A stretch of 52,654 nucleotides of DNA. Source: a virus. The DNA lies in IMG/VR virus record IMGVR_UViG_3300026488_000030, positions 1-52,654 of that record. The stretch is one strand, 5' to 3'. The notes below the pieces were generated by a model. That model was not told the DNA's origin. It did no database searches and saw nothing but the letters and a program-made list of their open reading frames with translations. Below, one piece after another: positions 24,159-31,169 of this stretch (its first letter is position 1; the number at the start of each line of letters is the position of its first letter). The position numbers and the translations under genes were made by a program.

Positions 24159-26069
24159 TTAGAATCCTGGGTTAGAACCTGATTGCATCTGTTGCTGGAA
24201 TTCAGCTTGTGCTTGTTGCTCCTTCAGTTTGTCCTGCATAAACTTCTCGGATGATTTCCTAAATGCTGACCAGTCTTCGTATGGAACATATTTCTCCAAG
24301 AAGTCCCATGGGTTGAATGGTATTTGGAGTGATGAGAATACACCAGCAATGTTACCAATTGAACCAAGTGTCATTTCGATTAACTGGAGTATGAGGACAA
24401 CTGGAGGTATTAGACTGAATCTGACGCTTGTCAATGGTTCACCATAAACAATTTTGCTAATTTCCGAAAGTAATTTATTTGTTGTGTTATTTATTATACC
24501 TTGGAGATCGCTGATTTCTGATGCAAAGACTGTGTTAGAGTGGACAAGGGCTTCACGAAGCTCTGGAGCGTCAGCACCAAGGTATACTGCTGGTATACCT
24601 GAAAGGGTCATTATTTCATTACGGGAGTCTTGGATATCTGCTACTTTAACTGATGGGTCACCCATGGATGAAACTTCAACGTCTACAGAACGTTGACCGT
24701 TTTTGGATAGAATGAACATGTCTTTGAAGTCGGATAGAATGTTAGCGATTGATTTGAAGGAGTTGAGACTGTCTATGGTTACACGTGTATTATAAAGTTC
24801 TCTTTTTAAGCGCTGAATTAGTTGTGAATGCATTTCAGTATAACCGACATCTATTATCCATTTTCTTACTAAAGCAGCGCGGGAAAGTTTAGATACAACA
24901 TTTGCAAGTTGTGATAGAAGTAGTAGTTTTGATGGTAGTATTAGTGGGTCAACAATTGATTGACCGTATGGATAATAGTCGGATGATGGTATTGTATATT
25001 CAAACATCTGTGTTGATGGAATGAAACGAATACGTTTATGTTTGTTAGATGCTTTACGATTGTATGTAAGAATGTCAATAATTAAGCGCTTTAAATATGA
25101 ATAAACTTCTGGGTCTAAGCTGGAGAGATATTTGTCGAATTCTTTTAGAGTGTCGATGGAAATAGTGGATGTTTGTGATGGGTTGATGTGTTTTGTGTAT
25201 ATTTGTTTTATAATAGCGCGCGTTAATTTTTCTGCTAACTCTTCCTCCTGATGTTTATTAACAGGAGTGGTTGAACTAGAACCAACAACACGGGTGAATA
25301 GTTGTTGGATACTGATGGATTTATTAGTATTTACTTGTTCAACTACTTCAACATAACCAAATAGGTTACCGTAACGGTCTTCTATTTTGATGATGTTTTT
25401 AGGATGATGTATGCGGAGAATAACCTTGTTGAATTTGATAAAAGCAGATTCTTCGGGAGTTTCTTCTTCTAGTAGTAGATTGGAAAGTGTATTAATTGAT
25501 TGTTCTTCATTTAATAGCGCCGAAATTTGAGTAGGTTTCTCCATTTGTTTATTGTATGCTCGATCAACATCAATTACTTCAACGTATACATCACCATATT
25601 TGAGCATCATCGGAACAATGTTGTAACGTAACTTACGCTCTAAGTTGAGCTCTCTGATAATGTTCTCCTCGAGCTGTTTTTGTTTCTCAAATACACTATC
25701 ATCAACGCTAGCGTCTTTCTTTTTGATGGTGTAAAACTTATTGTCAACTGGATTCTTTTGCAGAATGTTACTGTTGTATACACGAAGTATACGTTTGACT
25801 AATGGTATTGAACTAACAATTTCGTCATAAACTTGGTAGCGTTGGATTCTGTCCTGTGGAACGCTAACATTCTCGAGGAGGCGCTCAATATCGGCGCTTT
25901 CATATTTATTACTAACTAATTCATCAATCACATCACTTGTTATCTCACTATTATCAATAGCATCACTACCATTAGCAACAGCTAAGTCTGTTGCTAAATC
26001 ATACACTGTATTTAATGTATCATTAAATTTTTCTAATTCTTTATCGCGTAAAAACTGCAATTTTCCCAT
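24159..26069 (-). CDS. Portal protein (gp20-like)
   Basis: A 636-residue portal vertex protein. It has a typical body: QVYDEIVSSIPLVKRILRVYNSNIL, MMLKYGDVYVEVIDVDRAYN, KFNKVILRIHHPKNIIKIEDRYGNLFGYVEV, then SKLSRAALVRKWIIDVGY and a clip/stem region GIPAVYLGADAPELREALVHSNTVFASEISDLQGIIN. The end is Gln-rich. In T4-type phages it forms the ring through which DNA is packaged. It is the first gene of the head cluster portal-core protein-protease-capsid. AAAGGTGG precedes the ATG. The 129 bases upstream hold no gene. Confidence 0.85.
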   Translation of the reverse strand: MGKLQFLRDKELEKFNDTLNTVYDLATDLAVANGSDAIDNSEITSDVIDELVSNKYESADIERLLENVSVPQDRIQRYQVYDEIVSSIPLVKRILRVYNSNILQKNPVDNKFYTIKKKDASVDDSVFEKQKQLEENIIRELNLERKLRYNIVPMMLKYGDVYVEVIDVDRAYNKQMEKPTQISALLNEEQSINTLSNLLLEEETPEESAFIKFNKVILRIHHPKNIIKIEDRYGNLFGYVEVVEQVNTNKSISIQQLFTRVVGSSSTTPVNKHQEEELAEKLTRAIIKQIYTKHINPSQTSTISIDTLKEFDKYLSSLDPEVYSYLKRLIIDILTYNRKASNKHKRIRFIPSTQMFEYTIPSSDYYPYGQSIVDPLILPSKLLLLSQLANVVSKLSRAALVRKWIIDVGYTEMHSQLIQRLKRELYNTRVTIDSLNSFKSIANILSDFKDMFILSKNGQRSVDVEVSSMGDPSVKVADIQDSRNEIMTLSGIPAVYLGADAPELREALVHSNTVFASEISDLQGIINNTTNKLLSEISKIVYGEPLTSVRFSLIPPVVLILQLIEMTLGSIGNIAGVFSSLQIPFNPWDFLEKYVPYEDWSAFRKSSEKFMQDKLKEQQAQAEFQQQMQSGSNPGF

Positions 26070-26198
26070 TGTTAACCACCTTTCTATTCTGAACTGTTCT
26101 CCACAACTTGCAACTGTGCGACGTGGTATTGACTATTTCATTGATGATTAACCATTCGTCAACAACATCTCGCACAACATACCAGTAAACGTGAACAG

Positions 26199-27314
26199 CT
26201 AAGCATTAGACGTTGCTGACAACCAATATTTCACAGCAGTCAAATCACCGAAATCCATAGCATCTGATGGAGTAGATATGGTAATGTAGTCGATAGTGTT
26301 GACAGCTGAACCAGCATAACCACCACCGAATACACCGCGGTTGTTAGTACCGTTGGATACAGCTCCTGAAGTTTCCCTTGCAACAGTCAAATCACCGAAA
26401 TCTGAAGCATTTGATGGAGTAGATATGGTGATGTAATCAATAGTGTTGACAATTGAACCAGTACTACCACCACCGAATACACCACGGTCGTTAGTACCGT
26501 TAGATGTCGCTGATGGAGCTTCCCTTGCAACAGTTAAGTCACCGAAATCTGTAGCATCTGATGGAGTAGATATGGTGATGTAATCGATAGTGTTAACTCG
26601 TGATGAACCATCCCAACCACCACCGAATACACCACGGTCGTTAGTACCGTTAGATGTTGCTGATAGCCAATTCCTCGCAACAGTTAAGTCACCGAAATCT
26701 GTAGCATCTGATGGAGTAGATATGGTGATGTAATCGATAGTGTTAACTCGTGATGAACCAATATCGCCACCACCGAATACACCACGGTCGTTAGTACCGT
26801 TAGATGTTGCTGAAAAACTACTTCTCGCAACAGTCAAATCACCGAAATCTGAAGCATTTGATGGAGTAGATATGGCGATGTAATCAATAGTGTTGACAAT
26901 TGAACCAGTACTACCACCACCAAATACACCACGGTCGTTAGTGCTGTTAGATGTTGCTGATGGAGCATCTCTCGCAACAGTCAAATCACCGAAATCTGTA
27001 GCATCTGATGGAGTAGATATGGTGATGTAGTCGATAGTGTTAACTCGTGATGAACCATCATAGCCACCACCGAATACACCAGTATCACCACAGGGGAGTG
27101 AACCTGTACAGTTACCGGAACTAGAACTATTAGTATTTAACATCAACCATCTGTTATTATGAAAGACATAAACATAATCGATTAGTCCTGATTCTGATAA
27201 ATGTGCCCAGACCATACCTTCGAATGGAGCGTCTGGGGTATATTTGCTTATTATGTCTGGATGAAAATTATTGTCATTTACAGGAAGAGGTCGAATGCTT
27301 CCTGGATTTGCCAT
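26199..27314 (-). CDS. Tail fibre with six-repeat propeller, fibre 2
   Basis: A protein of 371 residues from ATG 27314 (MANPGSIRPLPVNDNNFHPD), with GAGGTG upstream; an in-frame GTG three codons earlier lies within that site. The anchor differs from fibres 1 and 3 (ISKYTPDAPFEGMVWAHLSESGLIDYVYVFHNNRWLML). The linker CTGSLPCGD and the six 50-residue repeats are shared. Repeats 2 and 5 are near identical (GSTGSIVNTIDYI), a sign of recent copying within the gene. The predicted fold is a six-bladed propeller, probably receptor-binding. R2 element B lies in the leader. Confidence 0.85.
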   Translation of the reverse strand: MANPGSIRPLPVNDNNFHPDIISKYTPDAPFEGMVWAHLSESGLIDYVYVFHNNRWLMLNTNSSSSGNCTGSLPCGDTGVFGGGYDGSSRVNTIDYITISTPSDATDFGDLTVARDAPSATSNSTNDRGVFGGGSTGSIVNTIDYIAISTPSNASDFGDLTVARSSFSATSNGTNDRGVFGGGDIGSSRVNTIDYITISTPSDATDFGDLTVARNWLSATSNGTNDRGVFGGGWDGSSRVNTIDYITISTPSDATDFGDLTVAREAPSATSNGTNDRGVFGGGSTGSIVNTIDYITISTPSNASDFGDLTVARETSGAVSNGTNNRGVFGGGYAGSAVNTIDYITISTPSDAMDFGDLTAVKYWLSATSNA

Positions 27315-27369
27315 TTTATGCACCTCGTTTGGGAATTTAATTGAATGAAAAGCGCCGAAATTGGAATGT

Positions 27370-27420
27370 TTGATGGAGTAGATATGCTGATGTTAACCAG
27401 TAACCACCACGGTCGTTAGT
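27370..27420 (-). pseudogene. Relic of a propeller repeat
   Basis: TGATGGAGTAGATATG and CCACCACGGTCGTTAGT are two words from the propeller-repeat DNA (coding for ISTPS and TNDRGG). Here they stand 12-18 bases apart instead of their usual distance, outside any intact gene and upstream of fibre 2. It appears to be a deleted remnant of a repeat unit. Confidence 0.6.
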
Positions 27421-27452
27421 GTCAGCATCGCGAATGAGCGCTAAATGAAAAA

Positions 27453-27613
27453 GTGAACTACCGTACCTAACTGTTACACAGTCTGAACACGGCTTCCTGC
27501 CCAGGTTGGACAGGCAATCTTCCTCTGACAACAGGGAGAACTGCAATCCACGGTCGATGTTGATTTATCCTGCTGCTGATTGTGTTATGATTCAACAGAG
27601 GTATTCTCAGCGA
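27453..27613 (-). promoter_or_regulatory. R2 structured leader element B (upstream of fibre 2)
   Basis: Read as minus-strand RNA it has P1 CUGU-AAUC with GAUU-GCAG (replacing CUGC-CCAC/GUGG-GCAG of element A), P2 CCUGUCC/GGGCAGG, and P3 CCGUG/UACGG (one G-U) with inner ACUG/CAGU. The conserved P1 loop AACACAAUCAGCAGCAGGAU is nearly the same as in A. Confidence 0.7.
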
Positions 27614-27677
27614 TTATTTGATAAAAAGCGAAACCAGCAGGTGGTTTCGCGCGCTTATATATTATGAAACGAATTCA

Positions 27678-28301
27678 TTACACCTTTGGATTATAATTCA
27701 AATACTCTTCAACAATCTCCGTCATCTTCTGTCCTCTGCTTCTAAGCTTAGCTAGAACCTCAGCTGGGTCTTCTAAATCTGTTCTGTCTTTATACAATCC
27801 TTCGTCTATTTCTGCTAATATACTGTCAACCATTGTTTTATATTCTGTTAATTTAGTTGGTAGATTGCTGTTATTATCCATTATCCATTTGGATAATCTA
27901 AGTAGTAGACGTTCATTTAGTGTTACACGTTTCCATAAGTCTGCGACTATGTCGTAGATGTCTTCGACTTCTGCGTGGAGTTTGTGTCTAGTTTCCAATT
28001 TTTTTAGCGCTTTTAAAGCTTTAGCTTTTAATTGTTTTTCATTAGATGTTAAAGCGCGCATTTCGCTTTCCGGATCAGAAGGATCCGTCGGTACCTGGTC
28101 TACACCTAGGAACTTGAAACCTTCTGCTGTTTCATCATCAACAGGCATAGGTTCCCAGTATTTGATGGTGTGGAATAGGTTGCTGTCTATTTCACCTAAA
28201 TAGTAATCACCATAATTACCAAGTATGGTAGCGTTTGGCGGCATAGGTCCACCGATTGTTGGAAGGTATCTGTTTAAGAAAATAAATTTTGTAGTTGCCA
28301 T
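27678..28301 (-). CDS. Hypothetical protein between propeller fibres
   Basis: A 207-residue protein, MATTKFIFLNRYLPTIGGPMPPNATILGNYGDYYLGEIDSN. A short strand-rich N-terminal part is followed by a long helical, charged region with heptad-like spacing (KQLKAKALKALKKLETRHKLHAEVEDIYDIVADL), so coiled coil is likely. It lies between fibres 2 and 3 in the same operon, so it may be a fibre connector, trimerisation factor or chaperone. GGAGGA precedes the ATG, with R2 element C upstream. I do not recognise the family. Confidence 0.7.
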   Translation of the reverse strand: MATTKFIFLNRYLPTIGGPMPPNATILGNYGDYYLGEIDSNLFHTIKYWEPMPVDDETAEGFKFLGVDQVPTDPSDPESEMRALTSNEKQLKAKALKALKKLETRHKLHAEVEDIYDIVADLWKRVTLNERLLLRLSKWIMDNNSNLPTKLTEYKTMVDSILAEIDEGLYKDRTDLEDPAEVLAKLRSRGQKMTEIVEEYLNYNPKV

Positions 28302-28336
28302 AGGTTAAATTCCTCCGTTTTGTTTTGTTTTATGTT

Positions 28337-28470
28337 GATCTGCCGTACTCAACTGCCACGCAGTCTGAATACGGCTTCCTACTCGGATTGGATAGGCATT
28401 CTCTCCTCTGGTAACAGGAAGAACGTGATCTACGGTCGATACTGATTCGTTCTGCTGTTAATCACGTTTC
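28337..28470 (-). promoter_or_regulatory. R2 structured leader element C
   Basis: The most diverged full copy, upstream of the 207-residue gene. P1 is ACGUGAU/AUCACGU (28461-28467 with 28423-28429), unlike A and B yet perfectly paired. P2 is CCUAUCC/GAGUAGG, with a G-C to A-U swap relative to A. P3 is CCGUA/UACGG, with a G-C to A-U swap, and inner ACUG/CAGU. These changes keep the fold and are the best evidence for a functional RNA. Confidence 0.72.
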
Positions 28471-28521
28471 GAAGTGTGTATTTTTTGCGATAATTGCTAC
28501 AGTCAACGGTGACTCCAACAA

Positions 28522-29604
28522 CTAAGCGTTAGATGTTGCTGATAAAGTATCTCTCGCAACAGTCAAATCACCGAAATCAGTAGCATCTGATGGAGTAGAT
28601 ATGGTGATGTAGTCGATAGTGTTGAATCGTGATGAACCATTACTACCACCACCAAATACACCACGGTCGTTAGTACCGTTAGATGTTGCTGCCAAATTAT
28701 CTCTCACAACAGTCAAATCACCGAAATCAGTAGCATTTGACGGAGTAGATATGGTGATGTAGTCGATAGTGTTGAAGGTTGATGAACCATCCCAACCACC
28801 ACCGAATACAGCACGGTCGTTAGTGCCGTTAGATGTTGCTGATAAACATTCTCTCACAACAGTCAAATCACCAAAGTCTGTAGCATTTGATGGAGTAGAT
28901 ATGGTGATGTAGTCGATGATGTTGAATCGTGATGTACCAGCATAACCACCACCAAATACACCACGGTCGTTAGTACCGTTAGATGTTGCTGCTAAAGCAT
29001 ATCTTGCAACAGTTAAATCACCGAAGTCTGTAGCATCTGATGGAGTAGATATGGTGATGTAGTCGATAGTACTGAAGTAACCACCTGAACCATTAGCACC
29101 ACCACCAAATACACCACGGTCGTTAGTACCGTTAGATGTTGCCGATAACCAAGCTCTCGCAGCGGTCAAATCACCAAAATCAGTAGCATCTGATGGAGTA
29201 GATATGGTGATGTAGTCGATAGTACTGAAACGTGCACCATTCCAACCACCACCGAATACACCACGATCGTTAGTACCGTTAGATGTTGCTGATAACCAAT
29301 CTCTCGCAGCGGTCAAATCACCAAAATCAGTAGCATCTGATGGAGTAGATATGGTGATGTAGTCGATAGTGTTGAGGTATGAACCGTCATAACCACCACC
29401 AAATACACCAGTATCACCAAGTCCGAAGTTTCCAGATGATAACGCTACCCACCTGTTGTCAGGTTCGTTGTAAACAAATAACGTATCATTGTTTGTGTTG
29501 TACCAAAGCTGGTTGTGAAATGGTGATGATGGTGCTGTGTCGGAAACATAGACGAAGTTTTTACTTTTAGATGGATCAGGAGTTATGTTTGAATATGTTG
29601 CCAT
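28522..29604 (-). CDS. Tail fibre with six-repeat propeller, fibre 3
   Basis: A 360-residue protein whose anchor (SKNFVYVSDTAPSSPFHNQLWYNTNNDTLFVYNEPDNRWVALSSG) is nearly the same as in fibre 1. It lacks the CTGSLPCGD linker (NFGLGD instead). Six repeats of about 50 residues follow, all with TIDYITISTPS-ATDFGDLT. Repeat 3 has an insert (SGGYF) and repeat 5 begins AVFGGG. The predicted fold is a six-bladed propeller. GAGGTAAC precedes the ATG. With fibres 1 and 2 it may form alternative or jointly displayed adhesins. Confidence 0.85.
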   Translation of the reverse strand: MATYSNITPDPSKSKNFVYVSDTAPSSPFHNQLWYNTNNDTLFVYNEPDNRWVALSSGNFGLGDTGVFGGGYDGSYLNTIDYITISTPSDATDFGDLTAARDWLSATSNGTNDRGVFGGGWNGARFSTIDYITISTPSDATDFGDLTAARAWLSATSNGTNDRGVFGGGANGSGGYFSTIDYITISTPSDATDFGDLTVARYALAATSNGTNDRGVFGGGYAGTSRFNIIDYITISTPSNATDFGDLTVVRECLSATSNGTNDRAVFGGGWDGSSTFNTIDYITISTPSNATDFGDLTVVRDNLAATSNGTNDRGVFGGGSNGSSRFNTIDYITISTPSDATDFGDLTVARDTLSATSNA

Positions 29605-29632
29605 TGTATTGTTACCTCCAGAAAGTTGATGC

Positions 29633-30049
29633 TTATGTGTCTAAATGTTGTGATATATATAGCGCTAGAGTTTGAGGACTGAAGTAGTAGTGGAGATGAT
29701 GTTTGAGTGATTGTGGTAGTGATTGATAACAGTTAGTGGTATGTTGTTTTAGTAGTTGTGATTTTTCCTTGGTGTAGTTGATGTAGTTTTGTTTGTCGGA
29801 GAAGTGAGTGTGGGTGATGGTTTTGTTGTTATTAGATGTTGGAGTGATGGAGTATTTTTTGTTTAATTTATTTAGCGCCGGTTTGTAGATGGAGTTGGAG
29901 TAGGTGTTGATGTGAAGGTCGAGAGAATGAAGTAGAGTGATGTATTCTGATTCGGTTAATGGTTTAGGTTTTTTTAATAGCGCGCGAAATGCGATGGCTA
30001 ATGCAAATGCTGCAACTGCTGTAATAATAGCAACTGTTACTGTGTCCAT
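29633..30049 (-). CDS. Hypothetical protein with one membrane helix
   Basis: A 138-residue protein, MDTVTVAIITAVAAFALAIAF, one clear N-terminal membrane segment (about residues 4-24) followed by RALLKKPKP. The rest is a soluble tail rich in His, Asn, Tyr and Thr (NKKYSITPTSNNNKTITHTHF). The N-in/C-out or N-out/C-in topology cannot be fixed. A spanin- or holin-like role is possible but unsupported. AGGAG precedes the ATG. Confidence 0.65.
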   Translation of the reverse strand: MDTVTVAIITAVAAFALAIAFRALLKKPKPLTESEYITLLHSLDLHINTYSNSIYKPALNKLNKKYSITPTSNNNKTITHTHFSDKQNYINYTKEKSQLLKQHTTNCYQSLPQSLKHHLHYYFSPQTLALYISQHLDT

Positions 30050-30110
30050 AAGCGTCTCCTGTGAACTTTAGTGTGAACTACTGCTAACTACCTTGTGAGT
30101 GAAAAATAAG

Positions 30111-30144
30111 ACAAAAAATTGCCGGAGTCGTCTGAGACTCCGGC
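30111..30144 (-). terminator. Intrinsic terminator
   Basis: On the minus strand, GCCGGAGTC/GACTCCGGC around TCAGAC is followed by AATTTTTTGTC. It ends the unit that includes the 88-residue acidic protein. Confidence 0.9.
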
Positions 30145-30150
30145 TGTCTG

Positions 30151-30417
30151 TTACTCGTCCTCGTCCTCGTCGGTTACAACCGACTCATATAGCTTGTCTA
30201 CCACCTCGTCCGGAAGTGCTGATGCTAGTTCCTTTGCATCCTCCTCGAGCATTATCGAGGCAACATATGCATCAACGCTTCCATAGTTTTCCATAATGGC
30301 TTCCTGTTTCTCAATAGCTTCCTGGATAACTTCACCGAAGGAAGAAATACCTGCATCGACAGATTCGTCGATGACTTGGTTAATAATACCGGCGAATTTT
30401 TCTAAATAAGTAGCCAT
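30151..30417 (-). CDS. Small acidic protein
   Basis: An 88-residue protein, MATYLEKFAGIINQVIDESV, highly acidic and predicted to be helical, ending VVTDEDEDE. GGAGGTAT precedes the ATG, and an intrinsic terminator lies directly after the stop codon. It has no recognisable family. Acidic small proteins of this sort can be DNA mimics or head-core components; neither is shown here. Confidence 0.7.
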   Translation of the reverse strand: MATYLEKFAGIINQVIDESVDAGISSFGEVIQEAIEKQEAIMENYGSVDAYVASIMLEEDAKELASALPDEVVDKLYESVVTDEDEDE

Positions 30418-30625
30418 AAGTGAAATACCTCCGTTTCACTGAAAGATATTATTAAGATGTTTTTTGATATCGATAAAAGTGATATATAATAAAAGAAATT
30501 GTTGATAATATACTATTTGTGAGTAGTTATAGGTATGGTACCACTGTGGGACATTTGACTTTAAATCGCGATTTTGGATGGAGTTGAAGTGGTTGAGATA
30601 AAGAGAAATAGAGAGATTATTAGGA
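30418..30625. other. AT-rich spacer before R1 copy 7
   Basis: I see no gene. It holds the leader of the 88-residue gene and is AT-rich. A short AAAGCGCGCGAAATTG motif marks the start of R1 copy 7. Confidence 0.5.
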
Positions 30626-30935
30626 AAGCGCGCGAAATTGGATCCTGTGATTATCGCGAATGTGGTTAAGCACCATTGTCGCTGAAACAGGCTCATACCA
30701 CTCGTGACTAAAGTCAGAATGCTATGAGCGCTTAAATCTGCGCATATTGCAAACAGCTGAAGCTGTTACGCTACCACGCGATAAATCGCGTGTTATAGCG
30801 ACGTAAACGCGCCTATATGCGACGATATGAGCGCCATCAATATAAAACATTGATTTCGACTGTATCGTCGCGTATACGCGAAATATGTCGCTATTAGAGC
30901 CAGGTTGCGGATATAGTTACTGTCGTAGATATATG
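30626..30935 (+). repeat. R1 hairpin repeat, copy 7 (core 30795-30894)
   Basis: It opens with AGCGCGCGAAATTGG. It has CAGCTGAAGCTG and CGCGATAAATCGCG hairpins directly joined to the 100-nt core; the other two modules seen in copies 3, 5 and 6 are missing. A perfect 14-bp palindrome, TGTTGAATTCAACA, follows at 30934-30947, possibly an operator for the mini-unit downstream. Confidence 0.85.
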
Positions 30936-30956
30936 TTGAATTCAACATTTACGAAT

Positions 30957-31022
30957 AGAAATTATTCAACCAGAACCTTCCAGTTATTGACTTTAATTGT
31001 CTGGTAATAGAAATTATAATAC
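30957..31022 (+). promoter_or_regulatory. Two candidate AGAAAT-class promoter motifs, sites 5 and 6
   Basis: AGAAATTATTCA (30957) and AGAAATTATAAT (31009) lie 52 bp apart between R1 copy 7 and the mini-unit at 31046. The second is 37 bases before the start codon. Confidence 0.45.
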
Positions 31023-31045
31023 AAATCTCTTATGGAGGAGGCTTT

Positions 31046-31093
31046 ATGAAATACTTCATCGACGACGATTGGGACGTTGTAGACGTTTATTAA
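31046..31093 (+). CDS. 15-codon acidic mini-ORF
   Basis: ATG 31046 follows GGAGGAGG and codes for MKYFIDDDWDVVDVY before TAA. The whole unit, from the AGAAAT motif to the terminator, is about 140 nt. Its second half forms one hairpin (GGGACGTT/AACGTCCC, 31071-31078 with 31096-31103) that overlaps the ORF end, then the terminator. It may be a tiny peptide gene, a leader-type attenuator or a small RNA. The strong ribosome binding site supports translation. Confidence 0.5.
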   Translation: MKYFIDDDWDVVDVY

Positions 31094-31109
31094 ATAACGT
31101 CCCACTGAA

Positions 31110-31160
31110 GCAAGCACCGGGAACAATAGACACCTTCCAACCCGGTGCTTGCTTTATTTG
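31110..31160 (+). terminator. Intrinsic terminator of the mini-unit
   Basis: A perfect 12-bp stem GCAAGCACCGGG/CCCGGTGCTTGC with a 19-base loop is followed by TTTATTTG. It ends only 10 bases before the opposing helicase gene's stop. Confidence 0.88.
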
Positions 31161-31169
31161 TCTGGGAAT

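Noticed and set aside
27337-27546. Small minus-strand frame upstream of fibre 2
   Set aside because: It runs through R2 element B and the propeller relic and has no ribosome binding site.
16789-29604. Fibre repeats as a diversity-generating retroelement target
   Set aside because: No reverse transcriptase or template repeat is seen, and variation is spread among repeats in a way that fits recombination.
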